This document shows, one piece after another, positions 1 through 5,210 of a DNA stretch of 5,210 bases. The notes beneath the pieces are model-generated. The model did no database searches and was not told where the DNA came from. It saw only the letters and a program-made list of their open reading frames with translations. Each line of letters begins with the position of its first letter. Within the stretch, counting starts at the first letter, position 1. The translations under genes were made by a program, and so were the position numbers. Where the stretch lies: positions 1 through 5,210 of the forward strand of contig DIDD01000133.1 of the NCBI GenBank assembly GCA_002417965.1, written 5' to 3'. Origin of the DNA: Veillonellaceae bacterium UBA5809. Lineage in GTDB: Bacteria > Bacillota > Negativicutes > Veillonellales > Dialisteraceae.

Positions 1-88
1 CTGGATATTTGACATTATTAAAGGGCATAAAAAAAATCCGAAAAAATTCGGATTTTTTTTATGCCTTTTAATAATGTCAAATATCCAG
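1..88. repeat. 88-bp near-perfect inverted repeat at window edge
   Basis: Bases 1-42 pair with 47-88 around a 4-base AAAA loop (43-46). Checked base by base, 41 of 42 positions are complementary, and the single exception (23 against 66) is G opposite T. The right arm includes the last four codons (Leu-Asp-Ile-stop) of the flavin-fold gene at 77-484, so the left arm reads the same Leu-Asp-Ile-stop on the plus strand. The centre is a terminator. Because base 1 is already paired, the repeat may continue to the left outside the window. It could be a very long convergent terminator, the tail of an inverted duplication, or a fold-back artefact at a contig end. Confidence 0.9.
29..60 (-). terminator. 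bidirectional intrinsic terminator
   Basis: On the minus strand this is A8, a TCCGAA/TTCGGA stem with a TTTT loop, then T8. It begins 17 bases past the stop codon of the gene at 77-484. The GC core is only three pairs, but the flanking A and T tracts and the outer palindrome arms lengthen the stem. The structure is symmetric, so it can also terminate transcription arriving on the plus strand from the left. Confidence 0.8.
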
Positions 89-484
89 TGTATCTTCAGG
101 ATGCCCGGTTATATCACAGAATTCCGCCCGGCTGTGCACCAGATGGAAGACCCCCATATGATACCCTGTCTTTTCATTATAGATATCCTTCAGCGGGGGC
201 ATGATCCGGAGTGCTTTTTCCTCATAGACAGGATCTGATTCAAAAACAGCTTCTCCGTACCAGCGCAGAAAATGATCTTTAATACAGGCGCAGATTTCAC
301 ATTTCGGATTTTTCTGCAGCTGTCTGTATACATTTTTATGGGTCCCTATGCCAAAATACAGCGTATGTTGATCCATCATTTTAAATCCGAGAGGTCTGCA
401 CTTCGGCTGATCTCCATCTTCAGTGGCCAGAAAAAAAACGCCCGCCTGGTCCAGAAAATCATATATTTTTTGAATATCTGCCAT
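77..484 (-). CDS. pyridoxamine 5'-phosphate oxidase-like (split beta-barrel, flavin-binding fold) protein
   Basis: This is a complete 135-residue protein of the small PPOx-like family (COG5015 type), whose members are usually about 130 residues. The N-terminal helix and first strands (residues 4-35, with FFLATEDGDQPKCRPLGF) match the typical 'LAT..GdqPrvRP.g' opening. Residues 40-60 carry the T.K.v..ql..NP segment (GTHKNVYRQLQKNP), and residues 70-81 the W..G.A.fE strand (FLRWYGEAVFES). Family members bind FMN or related cofactors and act as cytosolic oxidoreductases or flavin-binding proteins; the substrate here cannot be told. The start is uncertain: a GTG (485-487) directly precedes the ATG at 482-484, and neither has an ideally spaced Shine-Dalgarno (GGGG lies 7 bases before the ATG, while AGGAG lies 16 bases before it). 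A promoter at 536-564 and the terminator at 29-60 suggest a separate monocistronic unit. Confidence 0.88.
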   Translation of the reverse strand: MADIQKIYDFLDQAGVFFLATEDGDQPKCRPLGFKMMDQHTLYFGIGTHKNVYRQLQKNPKCEICACIKDHFLRWYGEAVFESDPVYEEKALRIMPPLKDIYNEKTGYHMGVFHLVHSRAEFCDITGHPEDTLDI

Positions 485-535
485 CACGGCACCCCACTTT
501 CTCCTATCAAAAAGGAAATAGATTTTCTCCCTTCT

Positions 536-564
536 ATTATAGGCTTACGGACGGTCTGTTCCAA
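536..564 (-). promoter_or_regulatory. sigma-70/SigA-type promoter for the flavin-fold gene
   Basis: On the minus strand, TTGGAA (559-564, 4 of 6 consensus bases) is followed by exactly 17 bp and then TATAAT (536-541, 6 of 6). The -35 box lies in the last codons of the upstream cvfB-like gene and the -10 box lies just past its stop. Transcription would start near 529, giving a leader of about 45 bases. This allows the gene at 77-484 to be expressed independently of the operon. Confidence 0.72.
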
Positions 565-1474
565 GAGGCTTTTTTTCTTTCTTCTGCAAAATTTTAATGC
601 ATGATGGTTCTATGGCAATTTTCTTTTCTTTCAGAAGATGACCCACAGCCCGTTTAAAAGCAGCCTTGCTGAGATCCAATGCACGGCGGATATCTTCAGG
701 GGAACTTGAATCTGTAAGGTCCATGGTTCCTCCCGACTGCTCCATGTAGGCAATGACCTTTTCCGTATCAGAAGCGATCACCTTTTCTTTTTGTTCGCGG
801 AGAGACAGATCCAGACGTCCGTCGGGACGGATATATGTAACCCGTCCGGTCAGCGGCTGCCCCATTTCAATAGGACCCCTGATTTCACTGTGGTGAAAAA
901 AACCGATCCACCGTTCCCGGGTGATCATGAAAACACCTTCTCCGGTCTGATTATAAACAGTGCCTTCTACTTTTCCGCCCACTTTGATCCCCCTGGCAGG
1001 GACAGAGAGATCCCTGATCTGCTGGTCGACATGCATAGTCATGGCCAGACGGCCTGTTTTGTCCTCATACATGCGGACCCAGATTTTCTGTCCTGCGCGG
1101 ACCTGGCCGATCATTTCGGAAAACGGAAGAAATATGCCCCTTTCTGTTCCCGCTTCTACAAAAGCGCCGAACCGTGTCGTCAGGAGAACTTCTGTATAAG
1201 CCGGTTCCCCGATCTGTATCTGGGGAAGACGCATGCTGGCTGTCAGCCGTCCCCTGGGATCATGGTACAAAAAGACGCGGACTTCGTCTCCTTCATGCAC
1301 TTCCTCCGTCTGCTGGTCTTTGTGGAGGAGAATATCATCTGAGGAATCACCTGTTCCTCCTGAAAGAAAGGCGCCGAAGGACGCCAGCCGCACTACAGGA
1401 AGAGATTCAATGGAATTTTCTTTATAAGGTACAGGGCTGCGTCCCTCTTCTGTTTTATTCTCCCCGGTTCTCAT
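545..1474 (-). CDS. cvfB: CvfB/YitL-family S1 RNA-binding protein
   Basis: The protein has 309 residues, close to the roughly 300 of Staphylococcus aureus CvfB and Bacillus subtilis YitL. It shows the family layout: three S1-like OB folds at about residues 24-87, 90-155 and 165-225, then a winged-helix domain at about 231-295. Visible marks are the repeated '.FGAF(L/V)..G' turn (SFGAFLSGG, RFGAFVEAG), the 'GRL..SM/TM' strand ends (GRLTASM, GRLAMTM, GRLDLSL), and the C-terminal helices with SPEDIRRALDLSKAAFKRAVG. CvfB binds RNA and is a virulence and gene-expression regulator in S. aureus; its precise role here is unknown, probably cytosolic RNA binding. I chose the ATG at 1472-1474 because AAGGTGG precedes it. 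An upstream in-frame ATG at 1487-1489 would add five residues but has only GGAG two bases away. Either start lies inside the end of rsfS, so translation is probably coupled. The Lys-rich tail (KKEKKPLGTDRP) is ordinary for a nucleic-acid binder. Confidence 0.92.
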   Translation of the reverse strand: MRTGENKTEEGRSPVPYKENSIESLPVVRLASFGAFLSGGTGDSSDDILLHKDQQTEEVHEGDEVRVFLYHDPRGRLTASMRLPQIQIGEPAYTEVLLTTRFGAFVEAGTERGIFLPFSEMIGQVRAGQKIWVRMYEDKTGRLAMTMHVDQQIRDLSVPARGIKVGGKVEGTVYNQTGEGVFMITRERWIGFFHHSEIRGPIEMGQPLTGRVTYIRPDGRLDLSLREQKEKVIASDTEKVIAYMEQSGGTMDLTDSSSPEDIRRALDLSKAAFKRAVGHLLKEKKIAIEPSCIKILQKKEKKPLGTDRP

Positions 1475-1805
1475 ATTCCACCTTGGCATCGCTCCAGAGC
1501 TGATCGAGCTGATACCTGGATCTTTCTTCGGGAATCAGAATATGAATCATAATTCCGCCTAAATCCTGGAGGATCCAGTTTCCTTCCTTGTATCCTTCTG
1601 TACGGAGAATTGTCGTATGATTTTCTCCCAGTTTTTCGTCAATTGCTTCAGAAATACTCCGTGCCATACGGGGGTTTCTGGCTGTTCCAATGATGAAGTA
1701 ATCGGCAATAGCCGTTACATCTCTTACATTTAAAACACGTACATCCATGCCCTTCTTATCCAGAATGACACGGCAAATCATATCAATGAGTGCCTGTTGT
1801 TCCAT
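1455..1805 (-). CDS. rsfS: ribosome silencing factor RsfS
   Basis: This 116-residue protein has the usual RsfS length (about 105-120) and the RsfS/YbeB/Iojap signature: an N-terminal helix (residues 3-19), VLNVRDVTAIADYFIIGTA (24-42), and the C-terminal block EGYKEGNWILQDLGGIMIHI (70-89) followed by PEERSRYQLDQLW (92-104). RsfS binds ribosomal protein uL14 on the large subunit and blocks joining with the small subunit, lowering translation when nutrients are short. It acts in the cytosol. Its ATG has a strong Shine-Dalgarno (AAAGGAG, 6-base spacing) located inside the end of the upstream LytR-CpsA-Psr gene, with 23 bases of overlap. The pairing with nadD and yqeK upstream is a common Firmicute arrangement. 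The downstream cvfB-like gene starts inside its last codons. Confidence 0.96.
   Translation of the reverse strand: MEQQALIDMICRVILDKKGMDVRVLNVRDVTAIADYFIIGTARNPRMARSISEAIDEKLGENHTTILRTEGYKEGNWILQDLGGIMIHILIPEERSRYQLDQLWSDAKVEYENRGE
1478..1484 (-). promoter_or_regulatory. ribosome binding site deciding the cvfB start
   Basis: AAGGTGG (one mismatch to AAGGAGG) sits within the rsfS coding end. Its AAGG part is 6 bases from the ATG at 1472-1474. It favours that ATG over the one at 1487-1489. Confidence 0.55.
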
Positions 1806-2715
1806 TTTGATCTCCTTTATCTTGTTCCTGATTCAGTGTAACACCGATAATTTTTTGTATATCCACAGGATTGACAGCCCAGATGGGCTGTCCCTGATAG
1901 GTCTGCCACTCTCCCGGCAGAATCATAAAATGAACTCTCTCTCCGGGGAAATAGGTCATCCGGTATGAAAATGAAGCAGCTTCTGTCTGGGTAATATTGC
2001 TTTCCAGGGCATTCCAGTGGCGGTAGGCCATAACCCAGTTGGTCATGCCCATATTTTTCTGGTGATAGGCGAGAAAGTTTTTCATAAATCTTTCTTCCCG
2101 CTGAATCCGTCCGATCTGGTCATGTCCGTCTATATAGCGTATATATCCCAGGGCCTCTCCGTCTTTCAATGTCTGGTACCCCTGCCGGATCTGAATATCA
2201 GGCTGTCCGTCCTGGGATTCATGAACCATATTCTTTTCCACATATAAATCCAGACCGCCGGATCCGTCGATCAATTTCTGAAAATTTTCTTCATTCAGTA
2301 CGGCATACCGGATTATGCGGATGTGGAGAAGATTCTCCACTGCACTTTTTGTGCCTTCGGCGCCGCCGGAGGCATATACATCCTGAAGCTGAAGAGACGG
2401 ATTTTTTTCTTTTTCCATCTGTGTGGAAGGCGGAAGCGAAATCACAGTCATTTCCTGTTTCTGCAGGTTCATGGAAATCAGGACAGCGGCATCTGCTTTC
2501 GCAGGATCCGACTGGTCAATCCCCACGAAAAGAGAATACATGGGTTTTCCGTCATTGGGGAATCCATCCCGGGTTCCCTCCAGGGCAGAGGAAAAATAGC
2601 GGAATCCTAATCCGAGCGCGTACAGCAGCACGCCCAATAAAAACACAGCGGCCAAAAGGCACAAAAGTAATTTACGATACCGTATTTTCCCCTTGTTTTT
2701 CTGTGTTTTCATCAT
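1783..2715 (-). CDS. LytR-CpsA-Psr (LCP) family membrane protein, divergent active site
   Basis: This 310-residue protein has a basic N terminus (residues 3-15), one membrane helix (about 15-37: LLLCLLAAVFLLGVLLYALG) and an extracellular LCP domain (about 58-222). LCP proteins transfer undecaprenyl-linked polymers such as teichoic acids or capsule onto peptidoglycan. Recognisable landmarks are LFVGIDQSDPAKADAAVLIS (62-81), the VENLLHIRI..Y.VLN..NF.KLID.SGG segment (126-154), GEALGYIRY (186-194), GRIQREERFMKNFL (202-215) and a late LPGE (266-269). Several hallmark residues differ: the usual 'S(I/L)PRDT' reads SLPPSTQ (93-99), the usual 'YxRxR' reads YIRYI, and 'RQQ' reads REE. It may therefore be a weakly active or specialised paralogue; the fold assignment itself is secure. 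The first ATG overlaps the yqeK stop in an ATGA junction, with another ATG directly after it, so translation is coupled to yqeK. The tail after about residue 295 is polar and low in complexity. Confidence 0.88.
   Translation of the reverse strand: MMKTQKNKGKIRYRKLLLCLLAAVFLLGVLLYALGLGFRYFSSALEGTRDGFPNDGKPMYSLFVGIDQSDPAKADAAVLISMNLQKQEMTVISLPPSTQMEKEKNPSLQLQDVYASGGAEGTKSAVENLLHIRIIRYAVLNEENFQKLIDGSGGLDLYVEKNMVHESQDGQPDIQIRQGYQTLKDGEALGYIRYIDGHDQIGRIQREERFMKNFLAYHQKNMGMTNWVMAYRHWNALESNITQTEAASFSYRMTYFPGERVHFMILPGEWQTYQGQPIWAVNPVDIQKIIGVTLNQEQDKGDQNGTTGTH
1812..1818 (-). promoter_or_regulatory. strong ribosome binding site of rsfS
   Basis: AAAGGAG lies 6 bases from the rsfS ATG. It is embedded in the C-terminal codons of the preceding gene and is the best Shine-Dalgarno match I noticed in the window. 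Confidence 0.8.
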
Positions 2716-3293
2716 TCACTCTTTCTTTTCGCGGATGACAGAATCATATCATTATAACCTTTGAATGTCATTTCATAAATGTACTGATGCTGGCTGAGCA
2801 GATGGGAAATAGTGCTTTCATATCCCTTCAGCACTCCCTGATCCAAATTCTTATAAGCTTCATTTCTGATTTCTTCCACTCCGGGAAAATGGCGTGACGG
2901 TTCAATATAATCAGCCAGAAAAATAATTTTTTCCAGCTGCGCCATGCCGGGTCTTCCCGTTGTATGATAATAAACCGCCATAAGAATGTCTGAATCCTGA
3001 ATGCCGTATTTTTTAGCAGCCAGGGCGCTTCCTGCAGGGCCGTGAAGAAGAGAGCCGTTGTTCATTACATAATCATCCGGATACCATCCCCTAGAATGAA
3101 CCAGTTTCTGCATATCCGGCAGAGGAAGTTCCTTGGCACAGTCATGCACCAGAGCGGCCATGCGCGCCTTTTCCGGATCGGCTCCGTACTGCAGAGCCAG
3201 CTTCTCTGCTTCACTGACAACACCCAGCACGTGAATATACCGTGCATGGGACAGATGTTTTTCCAGATCTTTTTGGATCTCTTCAAAATTCAT
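2712..3293 (-). CDS. yqeK: symmetrical bis(5'-nucleosyl)-tetraphosphatase YqeK (HD domain)
   Basis: This 193-residue HD-superfamily protein has the usual YqeK length. YqeK hydrolyses the alarmone Ap4A to two ADP in the cytosol. The HD metal ligands are visible: His21 (in ARYIHVLGV), His50-Asp51 (ALVHDCAKE), His84 (LLHGPAGSALA), His110 (YYHTTGRPGM) and Asp128 (IIFLADYIEPSR). The last three blocks are diagnostic of YqeK rather than a generic HD protein. I chose the ATG at 3291-3293 because AAGGTGAT precedes it closely. An alternative GTG at 3300-3302 would add three residues and overlap the nadD stop by four bases (GTGA). It sits directly behind nadD and ahead of the LCP gene, as in many Firmicutes. 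Confidence 0.94.
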   Translation of the reverse strand: MNFEEIQKDLEKHLSHARYIHVLGVVSEAEKLALQYGADPEKARMAALVHDCAKELPLPDMQKLVHSRGWYPDDYVMNNGSLLHGPAGSALAAKKYGIQDSDILMAVYYHTTGRPGMAQLEKIIFLADYIEPSRHFPGVEEIRNEAYKNLDQGVLKGYESTISHLLSQHQYIYEMTFKGYNDMILSSAKRKSE

Positions 3294-3297
3294 GGAT

Positions 3298-3305
3298 ATC
3301 ACCTT
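3298..3305 (-). promoter_or_regulatory. ribosome binding site deciding the yqeK start
   Basis: AAGGTGAT, whose AGGTGAT part matches the extended anti-Shine-Dalgarno, covers the nadD stop codon. Its AAGG lies 8 bases before the ATG at 3291-3293, favouring that codon over the GTG at 3300-3302, which lies inside the site. Confidence 0.65.
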
Positions 3306-3904
3306 CTGTAAATTCCCTCCTGTTCGATCAGATCAATGACCGGATCAGGTATTAAATACCGGACGGACTTGCCCAGTTCAATGCGGTGGCGGAGAATTGT
3401 TGAGGAAACTGCCAGCTCCGGGGTCATGAGACAATGAATTTTCTCGTGTCCCAAGTCCCCGAAATAGCGGATGGTTTCCTTGATATTTCTTTCATTCCCT
3501 GGTCTTCTGGCACAGATGAAATGACAAAGTTCCAGAAGATGCCTGTTATATTTCCAGGAAGGAAGCGCAGCGACAGCGTCCGTTCCGGCAATAAAATAGA
3601 ATTCTGTTTCTCCGGGAAAAGATTTCTGAAATTCCCGTATGGTATCTACCGTGTAGGAAATTCCCGTACGGCGGACTTCAATATCAGAAATGGCAAAGTG
3701 GGGATTGTTTTCGACGGCAAGTTCCACCATACGGTACCGCATTTCCTTTGGGATATGATGCATGTCCTTATGAGGCGTATCTCCCGTAGGGACAAAAATG
3801 ACTTTTTCCAGTCCGAATTCCTGCCAGGCAGCCTCTGCAATGACCAGATGCCCAATATGTATAGGATTGAAAGATCCTCCGAAAATCCCTATTCGCTGAC
3901 CCAT
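3299..3904 (-). CDS. nadD: nicotinate-nucleotide adenylyltransferase NadD
   Basis: This complete 201-residue protein matches the usual NadD length of about 190-215. It adenylates nicotinate mononucleotide to deamido-NAD, the step before NAD synthetase, in the cytosol. The nucleotidyltransferase signature GSFNPIHIGH (residues 10-19) contains the two catalytic-site His of the HxGH motif. Further marks are FVPTGDTPHK (37-46), ISYTVDTIR (82-90), FIAGTDAVAALPSWK (104-118, with the conserved Trp), the C-terminal VSSTILRHRI (166-175, the (S/T)xxxR adenylyl-site motif) and YLIPDPV (183-189). The ATG is preceded by GGGG at 8 bases, a modest Shine-Dalgarno. The start lies within the end of the small ORF at 3889-4041, so it may be translated by coupling. 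Confidence 0.97.
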   Translation of the reverse strand: MGQRIGIFGGSFNPIHIGHLVIAEAAWQEFGLEKVIFVPTGDTPHKDMHHIPKEMRYRMVELAVENNPHFAISDIEVRRTGISYTVDTIREFQKSFPGETEFYFIAGTDAVAALPSWKYNRHLLELCHFICARRPGNERNIKETIRYFGDLGHEKIHCLMTPELAVSSTILRHRIELGKSVRYLIPDPVIDLIEQEGIYRR

Positions 3905-4041
3905 AATGATATCCCCATCTCCAGGCAGAAGACCCCCGCCGCAAATAAAAGAAGAAACCGGAGGACACCCTGGGCATCATGCCTTCCCTTAGGCGTCCGG
4001 AGATAGTACATCACCCATTTGCACTTCTCATAAGATCCCAT
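3889..4041 (-). CDS. predicted 50-residue single-pass membrane peptide between proA and nadD
   Basis: I do not recognise this family. The frame runs from an ATG that shares one base with the proA stop (TGATG, 4039-4043) to a TAG at 3889-3891, 16 bases inside nadD, and so fills the whole proA-nadD gap. The N-terminal part (residues 1-28) is rich in Lys, Arg and aromatic residues: MGSYEKCKWVMYYLRTPKGR. Residues about 29-47 are hydrophobic (FLLLFAAGVFCLEMGISLW) and end in the polar tail VSE, which by the positive-inside rule suggests N-in, C-out. There is no good Shine-Dalgarno, so reinitiation after proA would be needed. In support are the junction geometry on both sides and the membrane-like composition. 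Against it, 51 open codons can occur by chance. An ATG at codon 11 is an alternative start. Confidence 0.55.
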   Translation of the reverse strand: MGSYEKCKWVMYYLRTPKGRHDAQGVLRFLLLFAAGVFCLEMGISLWVSE

Positions 4042-5210
4042 CAGCGGATCTGACCCTGACCGAAAATTTCATATTTGTAGGTTGTCAGCGCATCCAGGCC
4101 CATAGGCCCGCGTACATGAAGCTTCTGTGTGCTGATTCCGATTTCAGCGCCGAATCCGAATTCGAATCCGTCCGTAAAACGGGTGGAAGCATTGGCATAT
4201 ACGGCAGCGGCGTCCACGCGGTCCATAAATTCTTTGACTGCCCCGGGATCTTCGGCCACAATGCATTCAGAATGATGAGTGCCGTATCTGGCAATATGGC
4301 GGACTGCTTCATCCAGTGAGGAAACAATCTTTACGGACAGGATCATGTCATTATATTCAGTCTCCCAGTCCTTTTCTGCGGCAGCCTTTGTACCCGGATC
4401 CAGGCGCCGTACTTTTTCATCACCCCTGAGTTCAACGCCTCTGGCGCGCAGGATGGGAAACAGTTTTCCCAAAAACGCCTGTGCGGTTTTCTCATGGACA
4501 AGCAGTGTTTCCATGGCATTGCATACGGAAGGCCGCTGTGTCTTGGCATTGACGGCAATGGGCACGGCTTTATCCAGATCGGCAGAACAGTCTATATAAG
4601 TATGGCATACCCCGGTTCCTGTTTCAATAACGGGAATACGGCTGTGATCTACCACAAAGCGGATCAGCCCGGCCCCTCCGCGGGGGATCACCAGATCAAT
4701 GTCGCCGCGCATTTCCAGAAGCCGGTGAACCAGTTCGCGGTCAGGATCTAATATGCTTACCACTGTATTTTTAGACAGTCCGCACTGCTCCAGAGCCTGC
4801 TGAATGATATCTGTAAGAATGCGGTTTGTACAGTGTGCCTCTTTTCCGCCCCGGATCACGCAGGCATTGCCGCTTTTCAGGCACAGGGCAGCCGCATCGA
4901 CGGTCACATTGGGACGTGATTCATAAATCATGGCGATGACTCCGAAAGGAACGGATTTCCTTATAATATGAATTCCATTGGGCTGTGTCCATTCTGCCAG
5001 AATCCTGCCTGAAGGGTCAGGAAGCTCTGTCAGTTTTTCTACACTGACGGCCATATCATGGATGCGTTTCTCCGTCAAAAGCAGGCGGTCTGTCATCGCT
5101 TCGGACATGCCCCCTGAAACAGCCCGTTCCATATCTTTCCCATTGGCTTCAGTAATATCTGATTTTCTCCTGTCCAGCAGGCCGGCCAGGGTATGAAGAA
5201 TATGGTCTTT
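4041..5210 (-). CDS. proA: gamma-glutamyl phosphate reductase ProA (5' end outside window)
   Basis: ProA reduces gamma-glutamyl phosphate to glutamate semialdehyde with NADPH, the second step of proline synthesis, in the cytosol. The open frame runs through the window edge, giving 389 visible residues out of about 415. The 26 codons beyond the internal Met at 5130-5132 read as typical ProA N terminus (HTLAGLLDRRKSDITEANGK), so that Met is not the start. Key blocks are DRLLLTEKRI (visible 41-50), GVIAMIYESRPNVTVDAAAL (90-109), LCLKSGNACVIRGGKEA (109-125), ETGTGVCHTYID (196-207), the catalytic-Cys block QRPSVCNAMETLLVH (225-239, Cys230) and the C-terminal LHVRGPMGLDALTTYKY (364-380). The reading frame is intact. 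proB probably lies upstream, outside the window. The stop overlaps the start of the small ORF by one base. Confidence 0.97.
   Translation of the reverse strand, partial: KDHILHTLAGLLDRRKSDITEANGKDMERAVSGGMSEAMTDRLLLTEKRIHDMAVSVEKLTELPDPSGRILAEWTQPNGIHIIRKSVPFGVIAMIYESRPNVTVDAAALCLKSGNACVIRGGKEAHCTNRILTDIIQQALEQCGLSKNTVVSILDPDRELVHRLLEMRGDIDLVIPRGGAGLIRFVVDHSRIPVIETGTGVCHTYIDCSADLDKAVPIAVNAKTQRPSVCNAMETLLVHEKTAQAFLGKLFPILRARGVELRGDEKVRRLDPGTKAAAEKDWETEYNDMILSVKIVSSLDEAVRHIARYGTHHSECIVAEDPGAVKEFMDRVDAAAVYANASTRFTDGFEFGFGAEIGISTQKLHVRGPMGLDALTTYKYEIFGQGQIR

Noticed and set aside
791..1342. Plus-strand 183-codon open frame opposite the cvfB-like gene
   Set aside because: It lies entirely antisense to a well-supported S1-domain gene, and its translation shows no family motif.
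1871..1899. Plus-strand TTGACA as the -35 box of an antisense promoter within the LCP gene
   Set aside because: At 17 bp spacing the -10 position reads CTGATA, a poor match, and no plus-strand gene follows.
2169..2738. Plus-strand 189-codon open frame opposite the LCP gene
   Set aside because: Its composition is that of a shadow frame (Arg/Ser/Pro/His-rich), and the opposite strand carries a clear LCP domain.
3768..3980. Minus-strand 70-codon frame overlapping the proA-nadD gap
   Set aside because: More than half of it is a frame-shifted reading of nadD. The frame at 3889-4041 fits the junctions and looks membrane-like, while this one does not.
3434..4006. Plus-strand 190-codon open frame opposite nadD
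   Set aside because: It is antisense to nadD with its intact motifs, and its product has no recognisable domain.
4041..5132. proA starting at the Met at 5130-5132
   Set aside because: The 26 codons upstream to the window edge are open and match conserved ProA N-terminal sequence, so the gene is cut by the window rather than starting there.

Overview
The window looks like ordinary chromosomal housekeeping DNA from a low-to-mid GC Firmicute. The run proA, nadD, yqeK, LytR-CpsA-Psr gene, rsfS, then a CvfB-type S1 gene, fits the Negativicutes (Veillonella/Dialister/Megasphaera-like) best. That placement is an inference from gene order and protein flavour, not from a search. Every gene I can support is on the minus strand, so transcription runs from right to left. 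There is no sign of phage, CRISPR, transposase or RNA genes.

Right end (about 3889-5210): proA enters from beyond the window edge and lacks only its first few dozen codons. Its coding frame continues to base 5210, past the internal Met at 5132. The 136 bp between proA and nadD is not empty. It holds a 50-codon frame that starts on the proA stop codon (TGATG) and ends 16 bases inside nadD. It encodes a predicted single-pass membrane peptide.

Middle (1455-3904): nadD (NAD synthesis), yqeK (HD-domain Ap4A hydrolase), a membrane-anchored LytR-CpsA-Psr protein with several altered signature residues, and rsfS (ribosome silencing factor). Neighbouring genes overlap or nearly touch, which points to one operon with coupled translation. 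The cvfB-like RNA-binding gene (545-1474) overlaps the end of rsfS and closes the chain.

Left end (1-564): a good vegetative promoter (TTGGAA, 17 bp, TATAAT) lies across the cvfB stop codon. It should drive a separate small gene for a pyridoxamine-phosphate-oxidase-like flavin-binding-fold protein. That gene ends in an 88-bp near-perfect palindrome which contains a bidirectional intrinsic terminator and the gene's own last codons. The palindrome begins at base 1, so its true extent cannot be seen.

Most of the operon is growth-related: proline and NAD synthesis, alarmone (Ap4A) clearance, envelope polymer attachment, ribosome hibernation and RNA binding. The points worth a second look are the small membrane ORF between proA and nadD, the terminal palindrome, and the divergent active-site motifs of the LytR-CpsA-Psr protein.
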